From an uncultured Opitutaceae bacterium (lineage in GTDB: Bacteria > Verrucomicrobiota > Verrucomicrobiia > Opitutales > Opitutaceae), in contig CAIWXW010000205.1 in NCBI GenBank assembly GCA_903916755.1, positions 1 through 32,545 on the forward strand: DNA of 32,545 nt. The letters run 5' to 3'. A program made the position numbers and the translations under genes. Below, in pieces: positions 1 through 7,197 of this stretch. Each line of letters begins with the position of its first letter. Position 1 is the stretch's first letter. Under the pieces are notes generated by a model, which was not told the origin of the DNA, ran no database searches, and saw only the letters and a program-made list of their open reading frames with translations.

Positions 1-1
1 C

Positions 2-127
2 CACTACAGCAACGAGCAGCTCGCGGCTGAGACGGCGACCTACGAGGCCCTGAAGCGGAGCGCCGACAACGACATGATGAACCTCGGCGACATCCTCGAC
101 GAGGCTTCCAAGAAGGAAGAATCCTGA
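2..127 (+). CDS. C-terminal 41 residues of an unidentified protein (partial)
   Basis: An open frame enters from the left edge and stops at TGA 125-127, giving 41 residues that end in DEASKKEES. The fragment is charged, probably helical, and rich in E, A, D and K. I do not recognise a family. Its stop overlaps the apparent nadD start by two bases, so the two genes are probably co-transcribed and translationally coupled. The last codons contain AAGAAGGAAGA, which doubles as the Shine-Dalgarno sequence for nadD. That it is a real gene end is fairly likely, from the overlap and codon usage; its function is unknown. Confidence 0.6.
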   Translation, partial: HYSNEQLAAETATYEALKRSADNDMMNLGDILDEASKKEES

Positions 128-711
128 AAATCGGCTTTCTCGGCGGGAGCTTCGATCCCGTGCATTTCGGCCATCTGATGGCCGCGCAAGACGCCTTCGA
201 GCAGCGCACGCTGGACCGGCTCATCCTGGTTCCAGCGGCGCAGGCTCCGCTCAAACCCAACGACGTGCAGTCCGTGGCCGAGGATCGGCTGGCGATGCTG
301 CGGGCGGCCGTCGAGTGGGACCGGCGTTTCGAGATTTCGGATTACGAGCTGAAGAAGGGCGGAATCAGCTACACGATCGATTCCGTCCGGCATTTCCGCC
401 AACTGTACCCGAACGATGAGCTCTTCTGGATTGTGGGCGGGGACCAGCTGCCGCAGCTGCACCTGTGGAAGGACATCACCGAGCTGGCCAAGCTGGTGGA
501 ATTCATCTTCCTCGAGCGCCCCGGCTACCCGGTCAAGGCCTTCCCGGACATCGCCGGTCTGCGCCTGCACCGCTGCGATGGGCATCTCCTGGCGGTGAGC
601 TCGACCGAATTGCGCGAGCGGACCAGGCTGGGCCTGTCCCTCGACTACTTTGTGCCCCACAACGCGATCGTTTACATCCGCGAGCGGGGCCTGTACCGCA
701 CTCCCCTATGA
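124..711 (+). CDS. nadD: Nicotinate-mononucleotide adenylyltransferase, apparent CTG start
   Basis: Transfers AMP from ATP to nicotinate mononucleotide to form deamido-NAD in cytoplasmic NAD synthesis. The 195-residue product opens with KIGFLGGSFDPVHFGH, the nucleotidyltransferase signature with the HxGH-type motif (HFGH). It also has an SSTELR segment near the C terminus and ends RERGLY, all typical of NadD. The family normally starts MKIG. Here the codon before AAA-ATC-GGC is CTG (124-126), and the upstream frame to position 70 has no ATG, GTG or TTG. A purine-rich AAGAAGGAAG lies at suitable spacing before the CTG. The first internal GTG (160) would remove the nucleotide-binding loop, so CTG is preferred. 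The 3' end overlaps rsfS by ATGA, and nadD-rsfS is a widely conserved pair. Confidence 0.93.
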   Translation: MKIGFLGGSFDPVHFGHLMAAQDAFEQRTLDRLILVPAAQAPLKPNDVQSVAEDRLAMLRAAVEWDRRFEISDYELKKGGISYTIDSVRHFRQLYPNDELFWIVGGDQLPQLHLWKDITELAKLVEFIFLERPGYPVKAFPDIAGLRLHRCDGHLLAVSSTELRERTRLGLSLDYFVPHNAIVYIRERGLYRTPL

Positions 712-1346
712 ACACGATCCGACCCGCCTCGCGCGACCTGCTCAAGCTCTGTTGCCGGGCCCTGCTGGAGAAGAAGGCCGAGGACCTGCGCGTCCTCGAT
801 GTCGGCGCTGAATCGTCCATCACCGATTACCTGGTCCTGGCCACGGCCACGTCCGAGCCCCATCTGCGGGCCCTGCGCAGCGAGCTCGAGTTCGCGCTGA
901 AATCCGCCCACACCCGCCTGGTGGGCCTGGAAGCGGCGGAGCAGAGCGGCTGGACGGTGGTGGATGCCTTTGACGTCATCACGCACCTCTTCCTGCCGGC
1001 CCAGCGGGAGCATTATGGGCTCGAAAACCTCTGGAAGGACGCGGCCCCGGTGTCCGTCAACGAGCTGCTCGACCTCGTGCCCCCCGCGCCCGTGGTCCCG
1101 GTGGCGCGCCGGGCCGCCGCGGCGGTGAAGCGGGCCGCCCCGCGAAAGCAGGCGGCTCCCGCACGGAAGAAGCCGCCGGCGCCGGCCAAGAAGCCGCGGG
1201 CGGTGAAGAAGCCCGTGGTCAAGAAGGCGGCGCCGAAGAAGACCGCGAAGCCGAAAGCCGCCGCCAAGAAGCCGGCGGCCAGGCAGCGGCTGAAGGCGAA
1301 GGCCAAGCTGAAGGCGAAGGCCAAGCCCGCCGGGCGGCGGCGCTAG
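708..1346 (+). CDS. rsfS: Ribosomal silencing factor RsfS with a basic Lys/Ala/Pro tail
   Basis: RsfS binds ribosomal protein L14 and blocks joining of the 30S and 50S subunits under starvation. Residues 1-112 are a complete RsfS/Iojap domain: KKAEDLRVLDV near the start, SSITDYLVLATATS, then GWTVVDAFDVITHLF and the terminal REHYGLENLW block. The family normally ends soon after this block. Here about 88 more residues follow (roughly 125-212), almost entirely K, A, P and R, resembling histone H1 or AlgP tails, so the protein is 212 residues. The start is ATG 708, overlapping the nadD stop by ATGA; a longer open frame upstream is a shadow of nadD. The stop TAG lies in the palindrome CTAG shared with the convergent neighbour. 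The core call is firm; the role of the tail (RNA or ribosome binding) is inference. Confidence 0.93.
   Translation: MNTIRPASRDLLKLCCRALLEKKAEDLRVLDVGAESSITDYLVLATATSEPHLRALRSELEFALKSAHTRLVGLEAAEQSGWTVVDAFDVITHLFLPAQREHYGLENLWKDAAPVSVNELLDLVPPAPVVPVARRAAAAVKRAAPRKQAAPARKKPPAPAKKPRAVKKPVVKKAAPKKTAKPKAAAKKPAARQRLKAKAKLKAKAKPAGRRR
1290..1325 (+). repeat. Perfect 18-bp tandem duplication in the RsfS tail
   Basis: CTGAAGGCGAAGGCCAAG occurs twice back to back (1290-1307 and 1308-1325), encoding LKAKAK twice. The whole 1104-1343 stretch is built from similar AAG-GCG/GCC/CCG codon blocks, so the basic tail could lengthen or shorten by slippage without breaking the frame. Confidence 0.9.
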
Positions 1347-2410
1347 AAGCCGTAGCCGACGGTGGTCAGGATGTGCTGATCGGCCCGCGCATGCGGGTCG
1401 AGGACCGCGTTGTCGTACTCATACTGGAAGTGCAGGTTGAGCGAGAGGTGGTTGTTGATCTTGCCCTGCAGCGTCGCCTCGAACTTGTAGTCGTAGTTGC
1501 GCGACTGGGTGTTGACCGGGCTGCTGAGGTCGGCCACGACCCCCGAACGCCCGCGCTCCTCCGGGGAGTACTGGATCGTGGCGTCCTCCGTGAAGGTATA
1601 GCGGCCGTTGATCTTGTAGGAATAGTCCTGGAAGGCGTTGCCGAGGTAGTCGGAGCCCTTGTCCACGCCGGTCGCGTCGAAGTACTGGAGCATGAGGCCG
1701 CCGCCGATGTTGGCCGTCTGCCGCGCCGTGGCGAAGACCTTGTAGCCAATGTCGGCGGTCTGCTCGATGTCGGTGTTGATCAGCCGGATCTTGTCGGAGC
1801 TGTAGCTCGTGATCGCCTGGGTGAACCACCGCTCGCTCAGGTTGTGCCGCCAGCGGAAATCGATCTCGTCCTGGTCGGTGGTCGGGATCCCGGCGGTGCT
1901 CGCATAAAGATAGGAGCCCTTGAAACGGATGTCATCGGGCCCGACGTTGCGCTCGGCCTCCGCCGAAAGGTTCGTGGTGATGCTCCGGCTGGTGTTGAGC
2001 TCGTTGCCGTACCCGAACTCCACTTTGCCGGTCCACTTGGTCACGACCGGCCGCAGGATGAGGAAGGGCTTTTCCAGCCACGGCAGGATGCCGAGGGAGT
2101 GCACGGCCTCCACGGCCGGGGCCGGGGTCGAAGCCGTCACCACCGGCTTCGGCGGCAGGCCCGCCAGGGTCTGCGCCGTGGTCGAAGGCGGGGGTGCGTC
2201 CACGATGGTGACGATGTTTTCCGGCGCGACCAGGTCGCCGAGCACGTCGGAATGGAAGTAAATCTTGCCATCCTCCCGCTTGATCACGGTGCCGGTCAGG
2301 CGGTCGCCATTCTTGAGGATGAGCCGCGCCGCGCGCAGGCCGGGGGCCGCCGCGACGGCGAGGAGGGCGGCCGCGGCGAAGGCGGCCCAGCGGGCGGGAA
2401 ATCGGGACAT
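1343..2410 (-). CDS. DUF481-type outer-membrane beta-barrel protein
   Basis: The 355-residue protein has a signal peptide (about residues 1-27: short basic start, Ala/Leu-rich core, cleavage near LRA-ARL). A small SH3-like segment follows (about 28-70, LILKNGDRLTGTVIKREDGK), as seen at the N terminus of DUF481 proteins. After a Pro/Ala/Thr-rich linker, residues 125-355 alternate polar and aromatic residues like amphipathic strands and end in VGYGF, a terminal-Phe beta-signal for BAM insertion. DUF481 (YdiY-like) barrels sit in the outer membrane; their substrate is unknown. The gene converges on rsfS, and both stop codons are read from the same CTAG (1343-1346), leaving no intergenic terminator. 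Confidence 0.8.
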   Translation of the reverse strand: MSRFPARWAAFAAAALLAVAAAPGLRAARLILKNGDRLTGTVIKREDGKIYFHSDVLGDLVAPENIVTIVDAPPPSTTAQTLAGLPPKPVVTASTPAPAVEAVHSLGILPWLEKPFLILRPVVTKWTGKVEFGYGNELNTSRSITTNLSAEAERNVGPDDIRFKGSYLYASTAGIPTTDQDEIDFRWRHNLSERWFTQAITSYSSDKIRLINTDIEQTADIGYKVFATARQTANIGGGLMLQYFDATGVDKGSDYLGNAFQDYSYKINGRYTFTEDATIQYSPEERGRSGVVADLSSPVNTQSRNYDYKFEATLQGKINNHLSLNLHFQYEYDNAVLDPHARADQHILTTVGYGF

Positions 2411-2471
2411 GACAGCCTATGTTACCAAGTTTGGCCTTGCCGGTTCCCAGTTCCGACGTGAAATTTCCGCC

Positions 2472-2660
2472 ATGAAGGGCGCGCGCGGATCAAGACGGGG
2501 ATTTACCCTGGTGGAGGTCATGGTTCTGCTCGTGATCATAGCATTTCTTTTGGCGATGGCCATCATGGCCCTCCAAAAAATTAGGCAGACCCGGCAGGAA
2601 AAATCCGTGACCGCGACCGGTTCGACGATCCCGGTGGGCACCTCCAGCCCTGCGCCCTAG
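2472..2660 (+). CDS. Short prepilin-type protein (mini-pseudopilin)
   Basis: A 62-residue product with a class III prepilin signal: a basic leader (MKGARGSRR), then G|FTLVEVMVLLVIIAF. The prepilin peptidase site lies before Phe, Glu follows at +5, and a hydrophobic helix comes next. After the helix only about 30 residues remain, ending in a Ser/Thr/Pro-rich tail, so the globular domain of a normal pseudopilin is absent. An in-frame ATG at 2409 would add 21 residues and would overlap the start of the divergent barrel gene; ATG 2472 fits the prepilin leader better. No pilus assembly genes are nearby. It may be a minor pilin, an orphan, or a decayed remnant. Confidence 0.65.
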   Translation: MKGARGSRRGFTLVEVMVLLVIIAFLLAMAIMALQKIRQTRQEKSVTATGSTIPVGTSSPAP

Positions 2661-2666
2661 CCTTCC

Positions 2667-3356
2667 TCAGCGGAGGAAGTTGTACTTGAAGATGGCCCAG
2701 AGGGCCCGGAAACCATCGCGCCAGCCGATCTTCTTGCCGTCCGCGTAGGTGCGGCCCGAGTAGCTGATGCCGACCTCATAGATCGGGACACCCAGCCGCG
2801 CGACCTTCGCGGTGATCTCCGGCTCGAAGCCGAAGCGGTTTTCCTCGATCGTGATCTGCTGCAGCACCTCGCGCCGGAAGACCTTGTAGCAGGTCTCCAT
2901 GTCGGTGAGGTTCAGGTTCGTGGCCATGTTCGAGAGCAGGGTCAGCAGCTTGTTGCCCACCATGTGCCAGAAATACAGGACGCGGTGCGGCTCGCCTCCG
3001 AGGAAACGCGAGCCAAAGACCACGTCCGCCTTCCCGGCCAGAATCGGTCCGATCAGCTTGGGATATTCCTGCGGATCGTACTCCAAGTCGGCGTCCTGGG
3101 GAATGATCAGATCGCCGGTCGCCGCGGCAAAGCCACTGCGCAGGGCCGCACCCTTGCCGCGGTTGACCTCGTGGTAGATGATCTTGTCGACCAGCGGCGC
3201 GATCTGCGTGCGCAGCACATCGCGGGTGCCGTCCCGGGATCCGTCATCGACGATGATGATCTCCTTGTCGGGGCCCGGGGCCGCCCGCACCCGGTCCACC
3301 AGGGCCCGGATGGTGCGCGCCTCGTTGTAGCAGGGGATAACGACGGAAAGACGCAT
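2667..3356 (-). CDS. Family 2 glycosyltransferase (DPM1/DPG synthase-like)
   Basis: A 229-residue GT-A fold enzyme, probably transferring a sugar from a nucleotide sugar to a polyprenyl phosphate. It starts [16 protein letters not shown], followed by [12 protein letters not shown] (nucleotide binding), [12 protein letters not shown], and the metal-binding DAD of [12 protein letters not shown]. It then has FGSRFLGG and a [14 protein letters not shown] acceptor segment. No C-terminal membrane helices are present, so it is the short, peripheral form of the family. Start ATG 3356 has no Shine-Dalgarno, only a pyrimidine-rich leader. It lies downstream of the DNA glycosylase on the same strand with a 57-bp gap. 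The fold is certain; acceptor and sugar are not. Confidence 0.88.
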   Translation of the reverse strand: MRLSVVIPCYNEARTIRALVDRVRAAPGPDKEIIIVDDGSRDGTRDVLRTQIAPLVDKIIYHEVNRGKGAALRSGFAAATGDLIIPQDADLEYDPQEYPKLIGPILAGKADVVFGSRFLGGEPHRVLYFWHMVGNKLLTLLSNMATNLNLTDMETCYKVFRREVLQQITIEENRFGFEPEITAKVARLGVPIYEVGISYSGRTYADGKKIGWRDGFRALWAIFKYNFLR

Positions 3357-3413
3357 GGCAGAGGGAGATGAAGGGGGAAGGCGCGGCGGGTAAATGCGGA
3401 AATGCCGGTTGGC

Positions 3414-4316
3414 CTACTTTCGCGCCTCCCGGCGTTCCCAGGCGAAGAGATACTGCTGGGCCAGGCCGGCCCGCTCGCCGAAATGCACGCGGCCAAAATG
3501 GGCGATGGCCGCTGGCTTCCAGCCTTGCAGGCCGTAGCGGCGCTCCATGGCCTTGATGATCCAGACATCGACCGGAAACGCTTCCAGCCGGCCGGCGCCA
3601 AAGAGCAGGACGCAGTCAGCCACTTTTTCGCCGACGCCGGGCAGCTGACAGAGCCGCGCGCGCGCCTCCGCGTAGGGGCGGGCCCCCGTCTCCTCCAGCC
3701 AGCCCGGGCGGGCGGCGAGGAACTGCGCGGTCTGATGAATATGGCGCGCGCGAAAGCCGAGCCGGCATCCGCGCAACTCCCCCTCGGTGGTCGCCGCCAG
3801 CGCCGGCCACGTGGGCAGCGCCCGGCCGGCGGCGGCATCCGCGAGCGGCTGCCCGAGCCGTTCGGCCAGAAGCGCCGTCATCTGCTTGATCTGCACGATC
3901 CGCTTGGTCGCGCTGCACAAAAAGCAGAGCAGGGTTTCGTCGAGCGGCTGCCGCAGGAGGCGGAGGCCCGGGAAGGCGTCGATGCAGCGCGCGAGGTGCG
4001 CGTCGCTGCGCCACGGCAGCGCATCGGCCAGGAGCCGCGGATCCCGGCGCGCGTCGAGATAGCGCGCGAGCGCGGCGCCCGCGGGGCCGGCGAGGGCGAG
4101 GGGCGCCGACCATGCCAGCTGCCGGCGCGCGTTCTGCCGCAGCCGGACGACGTGCCGGCCCCAGAATCCCTGCCATTCCCCGCCGGGCTGGGGGTGCCAG
4201 CGGAAGGCCTGTCCGCCGTCGAGAATCTCCGCGAGCACGTCGGGCTCAGGCGGCGTCCGCACCGGCAGGCCCTGCCACGCCGACCAGCCGGCTCCGGCTA
4301 TTCCGGCTTGGACCAA
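3414..4316 (-). CDS. 8-oxoguanine DNA glycosylase/AP lyase, OGG1-like
   Basis: Predicted base-excision repair enzyme removing oxidised guanine. The 300-residue protein has an OGG N-terminal domain with GQAFRW (residues 35-40, compare GQSFRW in OGG1). A helix-hairpin-helix GPD domain follows: QLPGVGEKVADC (224-235), with K231 at the catalytic lysine position and D250 in FPVDVW at the conserved aspartate position. The segment SATKRI (135-140) aligns with the NNN loop that contacts the orphan cytosine in OGG1, so opposite-base preference may differ. The start is TTG 4316 with AGGAGAG about seven bases upstream, overlapping the upstream gene by 19 bp. This is one of few strong Shine-Dalgarno sites in the window. 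Confidence 0.87.
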   Translation of the reverse strand: MVQAGIAGAGWSAWQGLPVRTPPEPDVLAEILDGGQAFRWHPQPGGEWQGFWGRHVVRLRQNARRQLAWSAPLALAGPAGAALARYLDARRDPRLLADALPWRSDAHLARCIDAFPGLRLLRQPLDETLLCFLCSATKRIVQIKQMTALLAERLGQPLADAAAGRALPTWPALAATTEGELRGCRLGFRARHIHQTAQFLAARPGWLEETGARPYAEARARLCQLPGVGEKVADCVLLFGAGRLEAFPVDVWIIKAMERRYGLQGWKPAAIAHFGRVHFGERAGLAQQYLFAWERREARK

Positions 4317-4813
4317 AGGAAGCTCTCCTGCGCCACCAAGGGGCGGCCGTCAGGCCCCACGAGCTCGAACTTCCAGGCGACCGGAGGAATGTTCTTGCCC
4401 GGCCAATCGGTGCCCGTGAGCCCGATCTGATAGACCTTGCCTCCGGCGGGGACGTCGGCCGGAAAGGTGAAGACACGCGGATCCGGCCCCAGCGGCAGGA
4501 TGACGCTGATGACGAACTTTGTGCCCGTGACGAGCGGCCCCCGGTTCTTCACCCGCACGATGAAATAGAGCCCGTCCCGCGAGTCCGCCCGGCTGTGGAG
4601 AATGACCCGCTCACCCATGTTCTCGCGGCCGGTGAAGAATTCCGAGATCCGCTCCACCGAGTCGGTGTCCTGCCAGCGCGTCCAGACCCGGACGAAACTG
4701 AGATCGGCCCCCCAGGCCGTGGCTCCGAGCAACAGCTGCAAGCCCAGGAGGGCGCACAGCCGGCGCCAGCCGGAGACGGTTCGAAGGGGAAGGGCGGAGT
4801 CGGGAAGAGACAC
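4298..4813 (-). CDS. Secreted protein of unknown function
   Basis: A 171-residue protein whose N-terminal 36 residues look like a Sec signal peptide (basic stretch around WRR, LLGLQLLLGATAW core, cleavage near WGA-DL). The mature part is probably beta-rich, with LYFIVRVKN and KFVISVILPLGPDP strands and WKFELVGPDGRPLVA near the end, reminiscent of small immunoglobulin-like periplasmic proteins. I do not recognise a named family. It lies between the OppA-like lipoprotein (36-bp gap) and the glycosylase (19-bp overlap), all on the minus strand, so co-transcription is likely; that does not reveal a shared function. Confidence 0.75.
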   Translation of the reverse strand: MSLPDSALPLRTVSGWRRLCALLGLQLLLGATAWGADLSFVRVWTRWQDTDSVERISEFFTGRENMGERVILHSRADSRDGLYFIVRVKNRGPLVTGTKFVISVILPLGPDPRVFTFPADVPAGGKVYQIGLTGTDWPGKNIPPVAWKFELVGPDGRPLVAQESFLWSKPE

Positions 4814-4849
4814 GGGAGGAGTCCGGCGCGGAACCTCCCAGCTTTGGCC

Positions 4850-6469
4850 TCAATGGGCAAGCTGGACATATTGGTAGCGGTGGATGCCGAGAAGGGACGG
4901 CAGCCAGCCCCGGACGTAGGGCTGGATGAGATAGGTGCGCGTCCCATAGAAGAGCGGGGCGATGGGCGCCTCCTCGAGCAGGCGGGCCTCCGCCTGCTGG
5001 AGGAAGGTGTTCCGTTGCGCTGGATCGAGGGTAACATTGGCCTGGTCCTCGCTCCGGTCATAGGCCGGGTCGCCCCAGCCGGTCCAGTTGTTGCCGCCGC
5101 CGGTCTTGAACAGGTCGAGGTAGGTGCTCGGGTCGTCGTAGTCGCCGAACCAGCGGGTGAGGGCAACCTGATAGGAGAGGGTCCGCAGGTTGTCGAGGTA
5201 GACCCGGAAGTCCTGGTTCGCGAGCGTCACCTGGATTCCGAGCTCGCGGTGCCACATCTGCTGGATGGCTTCGAGCACCTTCGTGTTGATCGCGTCGGTG
5301 AAGAGCTGGATCTCCAGACGGGGGAATCCCCGGCCGCCGGGATAGCCGGCCGCGGCGAGGAGCCGGCGCGCCGCGGCGAAATCGGAGGGCTCGCGCGCCG
5401 CCGGCGTGTAGCCGCCGGTGTTGGGCGGGGTGAGGGCGTACGCGGGCTGGCGGCTGCCCTGGAGGACATCGCGGGCGAGGGCGGCGCGGTCGATCGCCTG
5501 GGCCAGCGCCTGGCGCACGCGCCGGTCATTCAGCGGGGGGCGGGTGACATTGAAACGCAGGAAATAGGTCTGGCTCAGCGGATCGATCCGCAGCTGCTCC
5601 GGCGCGCTGGCCCGGTAGTGGGCGATGCGGTCCGGCAGGAGGTCGTTGGTCACGTGCAGCTGGCCCGCGCGGAAGTTGCTCTCGTCCGTTGCGACATTGT
5701 CGGTGGGAAAGAACACCACGGCCTGGAGGGTATTGCGGGCCGCGTCCCAGTAGGTCGGATTCTGGCGCACGACGATGCGCGCGTTGGGCTGCCATTCCTG
5801 CAGTCGGAAGGCGCCGTTGCCGACGAGGTTCCCGGGCCGGGTCCAGGCCGTCCCGCGGCGGTCCATGGGCCCGAACTTTTCAATGGTGGCGCGGTGGACG
5901 GGAAACCAGGGTTGCTGCGCCGCCAGCACCGGCAGATAGGGGCAGGGCCGGCTCAGCGAGATTTCCAGGGTGCGGGCGTCCAGCGCGCGGACGCCGACCG
6001 CGTCGAAATCCTTCAGCTTGCCGGCGTTGAAGGCCTCCGCGTTGCGGATGGGGTAGAGCAAATAGGCGTACTCGCTGGCGAGGCCCGGCGACAGGATCCG
6101 ATGGAAGGAATAGACGAAATCCTCCGCCGTCAGCGGATCGCCATCGGACCAGCGCGCGGTTGGGCGCAGGTGAAACGTGTAGCGGAGGCCGTCGGCGGAA
6201 GCTTCCCAGCGTTCCGCCACGCCGGGCACGGCCTGTGACGTCTTCTCGTCGACGCAGGTGAGCCCCTCGAACAGGGCGATCAGGATGTTATAGTCGATGA
6301 TCGCCACCGAAGTCTGCGGATCGAGGTCCTGGGGCTCCGCGCCATTTCCCAGCAGCAGGGTGCCCGTTCTCCGACCGGCCTCCGCCGGCGTTTCCCGGCG
6401 GGCGCAGCCCGGCGCGAGGGCCGCGAGCGCGAGGATGCACCCGAGGATCCAGCGGACCGGCGCGCGCAT
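4850..6469 (-). CDS. Oligopeptide-type ABC substrate-binding lipoprotein (SBP_bac_5)
   Basis: A 539-residue periplasmic solute-binding protein, likely capturing oligopeptides for an ABC importer. The N terminus has a lipobox, LAPGC (Cys22), so it is lipid-anchored. Family features in order: AEPQDLDPQTS, ALFEGLT, AERWEASADGLRYTFHLR and ARWSDGDPLTAEDFVYSF (the SBP_bac_5 signature), PFFPVHR-like QQPWFPVHR, VGNGAFRL, NPTYWD, and DRRVRQALAQAIDRAAL. Length matches OppA (about 540). No permease or ATPase genes of the Opp type are nearby, so this is an orphan component, possibly serving a transporter elsewhere. The start ATG shares one base with the stop of the upstream esterase gene (TGATG at 6467-6471). 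Confidence 0.92.
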   Translation of the reverse strand: MRAPVRWILGCILALAALAPGCARRETPAEAGRRTGTLLLGNGAEPQDLDPQTSVAIIDYNILIALFEGLTCVDEKTSQAVPGVAERWEASADGLRYTFHLRPTARWSDGDPLTAEDFVYSFHRILSPGLASEYAYLLYPIRNAEAFNAGKLKDFDAVGVRALDARTLEISLSRPCPYLPVLAAQQPWFPVHRATIEKFGPMDRRGTAWTRPGNLVGNGAFRLQEWQPNARIVVRQNPTYWDAARNTLQAVVFFPTDNVATDESNFRAGQLHVTNDLLPDRIAHYRASAPEQLRIDPLSQTYFLRFNVTRPPLNDRRVRQALAQAIDRAALARDVLQGSRQPAYALTPPNTGGYTPAAREPSDFAAARRLLAAAGYPGGRGFPRLEIQLFTDAINTKVLEAIQQMWHRELGIQVTLANQDFRVYLDNLRTLSYQVALTRWFGDYDDPSTYLDLFKTGGGNNWTGWGDPAYDRSEDQANVTLDPAQRNTFLQQAEARLLEEAPIAPLFYGTRTYLIQPYVRGWLPSLLGIHRYQYVQLAH

Positions 6470-7086
6470 CAGAGCAGCGGGCGGAGCGACCGCCAGACCG
6501 TTTCGGCCACGACCGCATCGCCTGCCGCCGTGGGGTGCATGCCATCGCCCTGGTTGAGCTCGGGATGGCCGCCGACGTCCGCCAGGAGAAACGGAATCAG
6601 CGGAACATGCGCGGAGGCGGCGACGGCGGGGAAGACGGCGGCATAGGCCTGCGTGTAGGTTTCGCCGAGGCTTGGCGGCATCCGCATGCCGGCGAGCACG
6701 ATCCGCACGCCGGGCTGCTTCGCCCGCACCCGGGCGATGATGGCGAGGAGGTTGGCCTGGGTGACCGCCGGATCGGTCCCGCGGAGGCCGTCGTTGGCCC
6801 CCAGGGCCAGGACGAGGAGGCTGATGGGCTGCTGCAGCACCCAGTCGATGCGGCGCACGCCGCCCGCGGTCGTATCGCCGCTCAGGCCGGCGTTGACGAC
6901 CCGCCAGGGCAGGTGGGCCTGCGCGATTTTTTGGGCGATCAGGGCCGGGTAAGCCTCGGTCCCGGGATCGTCCAGGCCGTAGCCCGCGGTCAGACTGTCA
7001 CCAAAGAAGACGAGCGTCTGGACGCCGGCGGCCTGGAGCCGCGGCGCGATCAAACCGAGCAGCGCGAGGGCGAGAAGAGGTCGCAC
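6469..7086 (-). CDS. GDSL/SGNH esterase-thioesterase, TesA-like
   Basis: A 205-residue periplasmic SGNH hydrolase, acting on acyl esters or thioesters. A signal peptide (about 1-20) precedes block I FFGDSLTAGYGL with the catalytic Ser, NAGLSGDTTAGG (Gly block), LGANDGLRG (Asn block) and DGMHPTAAG (Asp-x-x-His). Length and motif spacing match E. coli TesA. The start is GTG 7086, where GGGAGG abuts the codon. The gene is divergent from a YbbP-like permease, as tesA is from ybbAP in E. coli, but the ybbA ATPase is missing from the gap. It is followed by the OppA-like gene with a one-base overlap. Confidence 0.9.
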   Translation of the reverse strand: MRPLLALALLGLIAPRLQAAGVQTLVFFGDSLTAGYGLDDPGTEAYPALIAQKIAQAHLPWRVVNAGLSGDTTAGGVRRIDWVLQQPISLLVLALGANDGLRGTDPAVTQANLLAIIARVRAKQPGVRIVLAGMRMPPSLGETYTQAYAAVFPAVAASAHVPLIPFLLADVGGHPELNQGDGMHPTAAGDAVVAETVWRSLRPLL

Positions 7087-7197
7087 CTCCCGATCATGGG
7101 CACTTTCCCGCCGTTGGCCAGTCCTGGCGTCGTTTCAGGCGATCAGCAAAAAGCGACTCGGGACTGGCAGGATGTTTCCAACCCGTTACCTTGCGGC

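Noticed and set aside
465-707. Upstream extension of rsfS to position 465
   Set aside because: It overlaps nadD in another frame, and the ATGA-coupled ATG at 708 matches the family start.
4112-6238. A 708-codon plus-strand open frame opposite the OppA-like and neighbouring genes
   Set aside because: It is antisense to well-supported genes, has Arg/Gly/Ala-rich low-complexity sequence and no recognisable domain; such frames are expected opposite high-GC coding DNA.
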